This document shows positions 55,027-62,824 of a stretch of DNA of 64,000 nt, one piece after another. Each line of letters begins with the position of its first letter. Positions within the stretch are counted from its first letter, which is position 1. The notes under the pieces are model-generated. The model had not been told where the DNA came from. It saw only the letters and a program-made list of their open reading frames with translations, and did not search any database. Where the stretch lies: the NCBI RefSeq assembly GCF_026191355.1, contig NZ_JAPHOQ010000015.1:1-64000 (forward strand), read 5' to 3'. This stretch comes from Legionella sheltonii (GTDB lineage Bacteria; Pseudomonadota; Gammaproteobacteria; Legionellales; Legionellaceae). A program made the position numbers and the translations under genes.

Positions 55027-55872
55027 ATGAAGGAAAGAATCATTTTAATTACTGGTTGTTCCAGTGGTATAGGCTTTGATGCTGTTTTTGCTCTGAAAAA
55101 AAGAGGGCACAGAGTGATAGGCTCCTGCAGAAATAAAGATGATGTTCAAAAATTATTGGATATGGGAATAGAAGCGGTTGTTCTGGATGTTTCTGATTCA
55201 TCTTCAATTCAAAGTGCGTTTACTGAAGTCCTTGCTATCACAAAAGGACGTTTAGATGTTTTAATCAACAATGCGGGTTATGGTCAAGCAGGGGCTTTAG
55301 AAGATATTTCACGCGATGTATTACGAGCACAATTTGAAACCAACGTTTTTGGCTTGGTCGAGCTCACAAATCTTGCCATTCCCGTGATGCGTCAGCAGGG
55401 GTATGGCCGCATTATTAATTTAAGTTCAATTTTAGGTATTATTAGTTTGCCCTTTCGTGGCGCGTATAATGCCTCAAAGTATGCCGTAGAGGGGATTAGT
55501 GATACGTTGAGGCTTGAATTGAAATCATCAGGTATTGATGTCATTACAATAGAGCCTGGTCCAATAGAAAGCCATTTTCGAGATAACAGTGTTGATAAAT
55601 CATTAAGTCATATTAATGTGCACAATAGTTATTTCTCCAAACAATATGAAAAAATGCTGACAAGTTTTAAACAAAAAAAATCGGACTCTGTTTTTACTCG
55701 CAAACCCGATGCAGTAATTAGTAAATTTATTCATGCAATTGAATCTAAAAGACCTAGGATCAAGTATCCAGTTACATTTCCGGCTCATCTCATGATTTTT
55801 CTTAAATGGATTTTAAGTGCAAGAATGTTGGATAAATTCTTTTTAATGGTTTCGAAAAAAGAGCTATCTTGA
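55027..55872 (+). CDS. Short-chain dehydrogenase/reductase
   Basis: A classical SDR of about 281 residues: LITGCSSGIGFDA (NAD(P) loop), DVLINNAGYGQAG (NNAG), INLSSILGIISLPFRGAYNASKYAVEGISDTLRLEL with the catalytic Ser, Tyr and Lys (YNASK) and the PG motif IEPGPIES. The Arg/Asn after the first strand (GSCRNKDD) suggests NADPH. Substrate unknown. An ATG at 55003 would add eight residues. Monocistronic. Confidence 0.9.
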   Translation: MKERIILITGCSSGIGFDAVFALKKRGHRVIGSCRNKDDVQKLLDMGIEAVVLDVSDSSSIQSAFTEVLAITKGRLDVLINNAGYGQAGALEDISRDVLRAQFETNVFGLVELTNLAIPVMRQQGYGRIINLSSILGIISLPFRGAYNASKYAVEGISDTLRLELKSSGIDVITIEPGPIESHFRDNSVDKSLSHINVHNSYFSKQYEKMLTSFKQKKSDSVFTRKPDAVISKFIHAIESKRPRIKYPVTFPAHLMIFLKWILSARMLDKFFLMVSKKELS

Positions 55873-56002
55873 TTTAAGCATATTGAATGCGATAAAAATG
55901 CCTGAAAAAATAAACTTTTTTCAAAAAAAGGAAGAAAAACTCCAATTTCTTTGCTAATATCTAATTGGGTTAAAAATCATTAACTATCAAGGAAGTAAAA
56001 TT

Positions 56003-56200
56003 ATGAAAAAATCAACAATAGCTGTAGCTGCTCTATTAACTGTATTAGCAGCTCCTGTAGTTTCTGTTGCTTATGCAGATGACGCTTCTACAACTACTAG
56101 CACTTGCAAAGGCTGCAAAGGTTGCAAAGGTTGTGCAGGCTGCAAAGGTTGTAAAGGCTGCAAAGGTTGTAAAGGTTGCGGTGGTTGCTCTGGCGAGTAA
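56003..56200 (+). CDS. Secreted (CKG)n repeat peptide
   Basis: A 65-residue product with a clear signal peptide (MKKSTIAVAALLTVLAAPVV...AYADD) and a mature part that is a ten-fold Cys-x-Gly repeat: four triplets to CAG, then CKG repeats, ending CGGCSGE. AAGGAAG precedes the ATG. Such density of exported Cys suggests metal binding or post-translational modification, as in copper-binding RiPP precursors with EGKCG repeats, but the family is not one I can name. A hairpin and then a DUF6969 gene follow on the same strand. Confidence 0.8.
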   Translation: MKKSTIAVAALLTVLAAPVVSVAYADDASTTTSTCKGCKGCKGCAGCKGCKGCKGCKGCGGCSGE

Positions 56201-56221
56201 TCTGTAATCTTTATTCTCTAA

Positions 56222-56245
56222 AAGAGGTAGTTTTTACTACCTCTT
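56222..56245 (+). terminator. Hairpin between the CKG peptide and DUF6969 genes
   Basis: A perfect 10-bp stem AAGAGGTAGT / ACTACCTCTT with a TTTT loop, 21 bases after the peptide gene. It lacks a U-run, so partial read-through into the next gene is plausible. Confidence 0.6.
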
Positions 56246-56273
56246 CGTATTATTCCTTCATGAAGTAAGAAAT

Positions 56274-56987
56274 ATGATTACCCATTCAGATTTTACCTTA
56301 CCCGAACTAAGTAAGTGGCATAAGAATATTTATTTGAATTACGCCAAACAAATTTTAGAATCACAACAAATGATGACGACAAATAAGGGTAAAAACATTC
56401 TTCATTACGCCCTAAATAAAAAACGTCGTTTCGAACGAATGAGTCATTACCCTAAGGGAGATCGCATCGATCATAAAACGGGGGCTCAATATTTTTATCA
56501 CTGCCACAGAGAAAACTATGAAAGTACTGAGCACGGCCATTTTCATTGTTTTTTACGGTACAAACAGATTCCTAAAAGTATCAAACCAGCACCTTTAGCC
56601 GATTGGGACAGATATATTGATAATCCAATGACTCATTTAGTCGCTATTGGTATGAATCAATTAGGACAACCCATACGCTTATTCACTGTTAATCGCTGGG
56701 TAACCTCCGAAATTTGGTATCCTGCTGATCACAGTGCGCGTTTGCTTAAACGCTACAAAATGAGCTTACAGGATGATCCTTATTGGCAAGCACTGGACAA
56801 CTGGGTTGAAGGGATACTTCATTTATTTAAGCCGCAGATTTTATGGTTACACCAGGAGCGCGATAAGAAAATACGGCAGCATCAAGAGACGAATACAGTT
56901 GAAAATCCTTATATGGATTACGAACTTGAGGAGCTTTCTGAAATTTCTATTGATTTAAAGCAACAAATTGAGTGGATTCTGCGTTAG
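56274..56987 (+). CDS. DUF6969 family protein
   Basis: A 237-residue protein matching the DUF6969 pattern: MSHYPKGDRIDHKTGAQYFYHCHR, then a His-rich ESTEHGHFHCFLRY, MTHLVAIGMNQLGQPIRLFTVNRWVTSEIWYPA. The clustered His and Cys residues near 80-100 look like a metal or haem site. No signal peptide. It follows the CKG-repeat peptide gene after 73 bases on the same strand, so a joint function (for example modification or metal handling of the peptide) is possible. No function is established to my knowledge. Confidence 0.78.
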   Translation: MITHSDFTLPELSKWHKNIYLNYAKQILESQQMMTTNKGKNILHYALNKKRRFERMSHYPKGDRIDHKTGAQYFYHCHRENYESTEHGHFHCFLRYKQIPKSIKPAPLADWDRYIDNPMTHLVAIGMNQLGQPIRLFTVNRWVTSEIWYPADHSARLLKRYKMSLQDDPYWQALDNWVEGILHLFKPQILWLHQERDKKIRQHQETNTVENPYMDYELEELSEISIDLKQQIEWILR

Positions 56988-57152
56988 CTTTTACAACTGG
57001 CTATCCCCTATGATACGTCCCCGGGGCTGCCCTGGGTAGATGACTATAAAGAATTTTTTTTGAAAATTAAATGTAAAATATTAGGGCGTGTTGACAATTC
57101 ATCCCCACCGCCTACGTGCCGCGACGTGTTCGCGGCAACCAGCCGATCTTAA

Positions 57153-57443
57153 TCAGTGGCAAATTTCTTCATAAAGATCATGCCATTCTGTATTTAGGTT
57201 CTCAATCAAATGTAACTTCCACTGCCTGGGCCAATTTTTGAATCGCTTTTCACGTCGAGCAGCTTCTATATAGGTTTCATGAACCTCATAATAAACCAAT
57301 ATATGTACATTGTACTTAGCTGTAAATCCCGGAATCAGGTTGTTTTTATGTTCCCAGACTCGTTTAATTAAATCTGATGTTGAACCAGCGTATAGTGTAC
57401 CATTTCGCTTGCTTGCCATAATATAGACATAAAATGACTTCAT
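57153..57443 (-). CDS. GIY-YIG nuclease superfamily protein
   Basis: A 96-residue single-domain protein of the UPF0213/YhbQ-like GIY-YIG group: FYVYIMASKRNGTLYAGSTSDLIKRVWEHK (GIY-YIG with the catalytic Arg), VYYEVHETYIEAARREKRFKNWPRQWKLHLIE with the conserved Glu. Likely a small DNA endonuclease of unknown target. It lies entirely inside the IS5-family inverted repeats, so it is a passenger gene of the element. Intact. Confidence 0.9.
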   Translation of the reverse strand: MKSFYVYIMASKRNGTLYAGSTSDLIKRVWEHKNNLIPGFTAKYNVHILVYYEVHETYIEAARREKRFKNWPRQWKLHLIENLNTEWHDLYEEICH

Positions 57444-57507
57444 TTTGCTTCCTTGTTTTGATCAGAGTGTTGGACTCAATGCGATGATATCACCTAAATT
57501 TCACGGA

Positions 57508-57803
57508 TTACATTGGTAGCCAAATATAGGAACAAGCCATTGCGAGCATTGACGCATCATTTCTCTTCAATTTATCATATCTTGTGGCAACAGCTCGAAA
57601 ATGTTTAAGTCGCGCAAATACGTTTTCAACTAGATGACGATATTTGTATAGACCCCAATCAATATCAGCATTCCCAGTTTTAGAGTTCGTCTTCCGAGGA
57701 ATCATTGGAGTAGATGATTTTTGCCTAATCTGATCTCGAATTTCCTCGCTATCATATCCTTTAGCTTAGACCATAGCTCATCACTGAGCATCAGTCTAGC
57801 CAT
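57508..57803 (-). pseudogene. IS5-family transposase with internal deletion
   Basis: The N-terminal codons read MARLMLSDELWSKLK and the sequence then jumps to the C-terminal catalytic part KGYDSEEIRDQIRQKSSTPM...YKYRHLVENVFARLKHFRAVATRYDKL, in another frame. The middle of the gene, with two of the three DDE residues, is missing. The remaining Glu lies in RHLVENVFARLK. Confidence 0.85.
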
Positions 57804-57978
57804 TGCAAACTCGTTTTATACTTGATATTGAAATCGATATATTATGAGTTTGCTCTTATTCATCAATCGATTAGAGCAATGAATTAAGTTCATCTTTAAC
57901 TTGACCATTTCCTGGATGCCGCGAACACGTCGCGGCACGTAGCCGGTGGGGATAAATTGTCAACACGCCCTAATCTAA

Positions 57979-59472
57979 TCACAGCTCGAATTTTGAATGC
58001 TTTTCCTCGATGTTCTCCATATCTTCAGTTATCGGTAAGCCACGCTCCTCTAAAAAATCTTTAGGACTACTACCGATATTTACCGTACAATTAGGATTAT
58101 GATCAAAGGAAGTGAATTTGCCATTTTCATAGGTATACATACCGATAATATGTTCACCTGAAATACCGCCTGGAACCAAATATTCACTATCATTGATTGC
58201 ATGTAGACTATTTGCATATAGGTCTTTTGATTTAATTGTTCGTTCAGGTTTATACATTACATAAATATAACGCTTTTCATTTGCTTTCACCTCTTCAGGA
58301 AATTTTAGTGCCCGTTCAATGTCGTCAGTGCTAGAAATAAAAATGGTTGGTGTTCGTTTATCAATATGTCCTTCGTAATCATCAGAATATTTAGTCCATG
58401 GCTTCATCCCAGAGTTAAATATATTGCTTGGTTTGGGCTTCATTGAACCTTCTTTAAAATTATTTAATGCTAAATCTTTGGAAGGATCACCAGAATGATG
58501 ACGGCTATCCGCTCTAAATAAAAGCTTCTCACCTGGAGCTATTGATTTTTTATACTCTTTGTTCCCTTCCACACCCACAATTTGAGGCCTTTCTCCACTA
58601 GTTACTTGAAAACAACCAACGACTTCGCCAGGCTCAACCGCACGCGGTATCAAACTCAGATTGGGAACAGGGTTTCTCGAGAAATCATTTGTATTTATTA
58701 TTGCTGAAGAAAAAACATCTACAACATAAACATATTTATGTTTCTGGGCTTTTTTTAAATCCAAGTGATTTTGAGAGATGAGATACATACTTGATTCTTT
58801 ATCAACAGATCGTCCCAATACTCCATCAAAAAGTACTCGATCTAATCCATTTGATTTAAATCCTTGCCTAAACACTTGTGATGGAGGGATATCACTGTAA
58901 ATATAGGTTATTGTTCTATCTTCGGCAGCATGGAGCTTTAATTGAGACTTTAGCAATCGCTCCTGTTGTTCTTCGTGTAATATGTCCGTCATTAAGCGTG
59001 GAGATTTGTAATGAACACTCTTTCTCTCCTGAATTATATCTAATAATTTATTTTTAACCTCATTGATTAAGATATTTTGCTCATTCTCAGGAAGGTTATC
59101 TAAATCTTTCAACTGAGCAATCGCTTCATAAAAATCTTGTGTTATAGGATCTCTTGAAAGGCTTTTGAACATTTTAAAAGTACTCAATTTTTCCTTAACA
59201 CTATTTTCTTCGGCATTTAATGCATCATCTGCTTTTTTTCCTAAATTAATCAATAATCTTAATTGTTCTGAAAAGTCGCTTTTAAAAGGGCTACTTTGAT
59301 GTTCTTCGAACAGTTCCCTCATAGAGAAAACGGTAGCAGGGAGATTTTGTGTCCTTGGAATAGTACCCTTCCAACTTGGAATAGTACCCTTCCAAAAAGA
59401 GGGAGCCGAATCGGATGCTATTAATAAATCAATAATCCTATATAGCCGCTGAAATTTATTTGAATCGATCAT
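57979..59472 (-). CDS. Protein with two tandem ADP-ribosyltransferase-like segments, putative effector
   Basis: A 497-residue protein without a signal peptide. Residues 1-180 are helical and polar. Residues 185-300 and 315-450 each read like a pertussis/cholera-toxin-type ADP-ribosyltransferase. The second keeps the key positions: LLFRADSR (R320, D322), FISST (residues 378-382) and NDSEYLVPGGISGEHIIG (E430). The first is degenerate: YIYSDIPPSQVFRQGF lacks the Arg, though YVYVVDVFSSA and EPGEVVGCF remain. A short duplication (WKGTIPSWKGTIP) lies near residue 27. The fold call is by eye; effector status is inference. Confidence 0.55.
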   Translation of the reverse strand: MIDSNKFQRLYRIIDLLIASDSAPSFWKGTIPSWKGTIPRTQNLPATVFSMRELFEEHQSSPFKSDFSEQLRLLINLGKKADDALNAEENSVKEKLSTFKMFKSLSRDPITQDFYEAIAQLKDLDNLPENEQNILINEVKNKLLDIIQERKSVHYKSPRLMTDILHEEQQERLLKSQLKLHAAEDRTITYIYSDIPPSQVFRQGFKSNGLDRVLFDGVLGRSVDKESSMYLISQNHLDLKKAQKHKYVYVVDVFSSAIINTNDFSRNPVPNLSLIPRAVEPGEVVGCFQVTSGERPQIVGVEGNKEYKKSIAPGEKLLFRADSRHHSGDPSKDLALNNFKEGSMKPKPSNIFNSGMKPWTKYSDDYEGHIDKRTPTIFISSTDDIERALKFPEEVKANEKRYIYVMYKPERTIKSKDLYANSLHAINDSEYLVPGGISGEHIIGMYTYENGKFTSFDHNPNCTVNIGSSPKDFLEERGLPITEDMENIEEKHSKFEL

Positions 59473-59696
59473 AGATCTGATGGAATTACATCACTGATAG
59501 TTTTAGTATAGGCCATGTTAATTCAATATTTGCTCTTAATGGTCACTATTACTACAATAAATTTCTTCAATGGGCTGTTGGATGAGGATATGTCCGAGGG
59601 TAATGCTTAACTTCTTGCACATTTAAACTAAAAACTCAAAATACGATACCTGTACTATAATTTACATGCGAAACGATAAATTATTGGAGTATTTGC

Positions 59697-60596
59697 ATGT
59701 CACCCCACGCTAAAAACAGATCTCAAGATGAGATTGATTCCATTCATCAATATTACATGGAAATTATCAATTCAATGCCCCACATTGTGTACTGGATTGA
59801 TACTGAATGTAATCTCAAAGGATGTAATAATAATTTCATCAAATTGCTTGGACTAAATACGCTCAAAGATCTGAAGGGTTCACCTTATCAGCAAATGGAG
59901 GAGTTTGCGCACTGGGATAAGCAACGGGTAGAAGAATTAAAACTAGAGGATATGAAGGTAATTTTTTCGGGTGTTCCACAACATCATGTCGAAGAAAAAC
60001 CAATTGAAGACAATTCGGGTACAGCTTATTACTTTCAATTGTCGCGAATACCAATGCATGACCGCAATAAAAAAATAATTGGACTAATTGTTATTTTGAA
60101 CGACGTTACTTTAAATAAAGAACTTAAAACCCATGTTAATGCACTACAGGAACATAATCAAAACGTTCATAGCTCCCTGAAAGAAGGTTACTTGCCTACT
60201 GTGCTTATGGTGGAAGATAATATCATTGCGCAAAATGTTGAAAAAGCACTCTTAACTGCATTACATTGTCACGTCGATATAGCAGATTCTGCAGATAGCG
60301 CTATAAAATTATTTCATCCAGGAAAATATGATCTCGTTTTAATGGATATTGGTCTTGAAGACTCCTCAGGATATGTGGTTGCAAAACAACTACGTCAAAA
60401 GGAAAAAAATACAAATCATCATGTTCCCATTATCGCTTTGACTGGTTTTGAAGCGGATGTGGTCAAATATGATTGCCAACATTATTTTATGGAGGGAGCA
60501 ATTAGCAAGCCATTAACTTGTGAACAAGCAGAACAAATTATCAAACATTACGTGTATCATATGGATGTTCCTGTGCGCGGTTTGAAGACAACTTAG
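59697..60596 (+). CDS. PAS domain plus response-regulator receiver protein
   Basis: A 299-residue cytosolic protein: PAS domain at about 18-145 (IVYWIDTECNLKGCNNNFIKLLGL...) and a receiver at about 172-290 with acidic pocket VEDN, phospho-acceptor Asp in DLVLMDIGLED, Thr in ALTGF and Lys in SKPLT. No histidine kinase or output domain lies between or after. It looks like a hybrid kinase reduced to its sensor and receiver, and might act as a phosphate sink or adaptor. Monocistronic, followed by an HGSNAT-like gene after 43 bases. Confidence 0.88.
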   Translation: MSPHAKNRSQDEIDSIHQYYMEIINSMPHIVYWIDTECNLKGCNNNFIKLLGLNTLKDLKGSPYQQMEEFAHWDKQRVEELKLEDMKVIFSGVPQHHVEEKPIEDNSGTAYYFQLSRIPMHDRNKKIIGLIVILNDVTLNKELKTHVNALQEHNQNVHSSLKEGYLPTVLMVEDNIIAQNVEKALLTALHCHVDIADSADSAIKLFHPGKYDLVLMDIGLEDSSGYVVAKQLRQKEKNTNHHVPIIALTGFEADVVKYDCQHYFMEGAISKPLTCEQAEQIIKHYVYHMDVPVRGLKTT

Positions 60597-60639
60597 CATA
60601 TTATTGCTATCATATTTCTTTTTTCAATGAAAATCTTTT

Positions 60640-61758
60640 ATGATTAGTAATCCAATTGATAATCATCGTATCTTGTCTTTAGATGTATTCCGCGGTCTAA
60701 CTATGGCGTTAATGGTATTAGTTAACAGCCTTGGAACCAGGGTTTCTTATCCCATATTAATGCATGCTGAGTGGAATGGTTGCAGTTTAGCTGATTTAGT
60801 ATTTCCTGCTTTCTTGTTTATAGTCGGGATCACAACGGTTATCAGTCTAAAGAAAAACATTAATGAGGCAAGCAATGCCCAACTTTACCGAAGTATTTTA
60901 ACGCGTACATTCCTTTTAATTTTTTTTGGATTATTTCTTAGTGTTTTTCCAAAAATTATTAATTTATCAACGATACGGTATTATGGAATTTTGCAACGTA
61001 TTGCTTTATGTTACTTCATCTGTTCGGTTCTTTATCTTCGTACCTCCATCCGTACACAAATTATTATCTTTTTCGGGATTATTATCGGTTATTGGTTTTT
61101 CCTAACTCAAATTCCATTTCCTGGTTCTGGAACAGATCAATTAAGTATGGAAAACAACTGGGGCGCTTGTATCGATAGTCAAATATTTTCTCCTGCACAT
61201 TTATTATTTAAGACTTTTGATCCAGAGGGTCTTTTAAGTACTATCCCATCAGTCGCTACAACACTTTCTGGCCTATTAACAGGACATTTTTTATTAACTC
61301 GTATCAGTAAACAAAAGAAAAGCGCAATATTAATCGCAGTGGGTTTGCTGTCACTGTTAATCGCCTGGATATGGAGTTATAGCTTTCCTATTAATAAAAA
61401 TTTATGGACAAGCACTTTTATTTTATGGAGTAGTGGTTTTTCCCTTATCGTTTTTGGCTTATGTTTTTTTGTTATCGATGTATTGGGTTATACAAAATGG
61501 TCTATTCCATTTAAGATTTTTGGCATGAATGCACTCTTTATTTTTATTTTTCATGTTGTTTTACTGAAGATTCAATCCATGTTTGTTTTTCACTTACCCG
61601 ATGGATCTCAAGACGTCTTAAGAGTAGTCATCGCGGAATATCTATTTGGAACTTTTAGTCAAGAAAATGCAGGGCTTTTTTATGCCATAGTGTTTCTTTT
61701 TTTAAATTTTCTTGTGGCTGCCTTTTTATATCGACGAAAAATATTTATAAAAATTTAG
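60640..61758 (+). CDS. Heparan-alpha-glucosaminide N-acetyltransferase-like membrane protein
   Basis: A polytopic inner membrane protein of 372 residues with about ten helices, of the HGSNAT/DUF5009 (NagX-like) acyltransferase family: RILSLDVFRGLTMALMVLVN, HAEWNGCSLADLVFPAFLFIVGI, RYYGILQRIALCYFICS, FDPEGLLSTIPSVATTLSGLLTGH. The conserved His is in HAEWNG. It probably moves acyl groups onto a sugar across the membrane; the acceptor is unknown. Confidence 0.9.
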   Translation: MISNPIDNHRILSLDVFRGLTMALMVLVNSLGTRVSYPILMHAEWNGCSLADLVFPAFLFIVGITTVISLKKNINEASNAQLYRSILTRTFLLIFFGLFLSVFPKIINLSTIRYYGILQRIALCYFICSVLYLRTSIRTQIIIFFGIIIGYWFFLTQIPFPGSGTDQLSMENNWGACIDSQIFSPAHLLFKTFDPEGLLSTIPSVATTLSGLLTGHFLLTRISKQKKSAILIAVGLLSLLIAWIWSYSFPINKNLWTSTFILWSSGFSLIVFGLCFFVIDVLGYTKWSIPFKIFGMNALFIFIFHVVLLKIQSMFVFHLPDGSQDVLRVVIAEYLFGTFSQENAGLFYAIVFLFLNFLVAAFLYRRKIFIKI

Positions 61759-61883
61759 ATAACTCAAAGGAATACCCAAAAATCTAAACCCATGTCATAG
61801 GGCTTACATATTGTTCATCCTTTCGGAGTTCGTTATAATTATAGGTTAGTTTGAACTATCTGAAGTTAGTGGAGTCGTTTTCG

Positions 61884-62174
61884 ATGCCAATTTATGAATA
61901 CCAATGTACCAGTTGTAATCATCACTTTGATTTAATGCAAAAAATTAGTGATGAGCCGGTCAAACAGTGTCCTGTATGTTATAAAGATACAGTGGTCAAA
62001 CTGATCTCTGCCGCTGGCTTTCAACTTAAAGGTACTGGTTGGTATGCTACTGATTTTAAAAACAAAAATACTAAACCTGCAGAAGCTACTACTAAAAATG
62101 ATAATTCCGGTACTGCAGATAAAGCAAATGATACTTCTTCCTCAAAAACTACTAAAGACGGTGACACTAAGTGA
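61884..62174 (+). CDS. FmdB family zinc ribbon protein
   Basis: The product has 96 residues beginning MPIYEYQCTSCNHHFDLMQKISDEPVKQCPVCYKDTVVKLISAAGFQLKGTGWYATDF, the FmdB putative regulatory zinc ribbon (CxxC...CxxC) and its GTGWY end. The tail is Ser/Thr/Lys-rich and disordered. The ATG at 61884 is the family start. It overlaps the DUF502 gene by 4 bases; this zinc ribbon-DUF502-aspS order is common in gammaproteobacteria. Confidence 0.93.
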   Translation: MPIYEYQCTSCNHHFDLMQKISDEPVKQCPVCYKDTVVKLISAAGFQLKGTGWYATDFKNKNTKPAEATTKNDNSGTADKANDTSSSKTTKDGDTK

Positions 62175-62800
62175 AACCATTGTCATTAAGAAGTTATTTA
62201 CTCACTGGATTGGTGGTATGGTTACCGATACTCATCACGATAGGAGTTTTGCGTTTTATTATTGACTTACTTGATAATACCTTGGCTTTGATCCCTAAAG
62301 CGTATCAACCCGAACAATTAATTGGCCATTATATTCCAGGTTTAGGCGTTATTTTATCGCTTATTATTCTTCTTGTTACTGGAATAATTGCTACTAATTA
62401 TTTCGGACAGCGATTAGTAGAGTGGGGGGAATCAATTCTTGTTAAAATTCCGCTAGTCCGCTCAATATACAAAACAGTAAAACAAGTCATTAATGCCGTA
62501 TTATCAACAAATAGTGAGGCTTTTAGAAAAGTAGTTTTAATTGAGTATCCACGTAAAGGATTGTGGAGCATTGCTTTCCAAACCGGTGCAGCAAGTTCAT
62601 CAATAAATAATAAAACAAAAGAAGAATTAGTCTCTATATTTATCCCTACTACACCTAACCCCACTTCAGGTTTTCTTATGATGCTTCCAAGAAGTGATGT
62701 TATTGAGTTAGATATGAGTATTGATGAGGCACTTAAATTTATAATTTCTTTAGGAGTGATGCCGCCAATGTCCGAGGCAGCATTAACAAACAATTTGTAA
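62171..62800 (+). CDS. DUF502 family membrane protein
   Basis: The product has 209 residues with two N-terminal transmembrane segments (LTGLVVWLPILITIGVLRFI and YIPGLGVILSLIILLVTGIIA) followed by the conserved RSIYKTVKQVINAVLS, VVLIEYPRKGLWSIAFQTG and FIPTTPNPTSGFLMMLPRSDVIELDMSIDEALKFIISLGV. Typical DUF502. Function unknown; located next to aspS in many genomes and here coupled to the FmdB gene. Confidence 0.93.
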   Translation: MKPLSLRSYLLTGLVVWLPILITIGVLRFIIDLLDNTLALIPKAYQPEQLIGHYIPGLGVILSLIILLVTGIIATNYFGQRLVEWGESILVKIPLVRSIYKTVKQVINAVLSTNSEAFRKVVLIEYPRKGLWSIAFQTGAASSSINNKTKEELVSIFIPTTPNPTSGFLMMLPRSDVIELDMSIDEALKFIISLGVMPPMSEAALTNNL

Positions 62801-62824
62801 AAATTTAAATAGGCGGTTTTTTAT

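Larger units (their letters stand above)
57081..57973 (-). mobile_element. Internally deleted IS5-family element carrying a GIY-YIG gene
   Basis: An 893-bp unit bounded by 57-bp inverted repeats (57081-57137 and 57917-57973) that agree at 55 of 57 positions and begin TTAGGGCGTGTTGACAATT. Each repeat holds an inner hairpin TGCCGCGA-CGTGT-TCGCGGCA. Inside, on the minus strand, lie the fused ends of an IS5-family transposase and, past its stop, a complete GIY-YIG gene. The element lies between DUF6969 and the ADP-ribosyltransferase-like gene. It can move only with a transposase in trans. Confidence 0.85.

Noticed and set aside
56100..56190. CRISPR or microsatellite explanation for the regular CKG-coding repeat
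   Set aside because: The repeat unit is 9 bases with synonymous third-position changes (TGC/TGT, GGC/GGT), lies in a frame with a signal peptide and ribosome site, and has no spacers.
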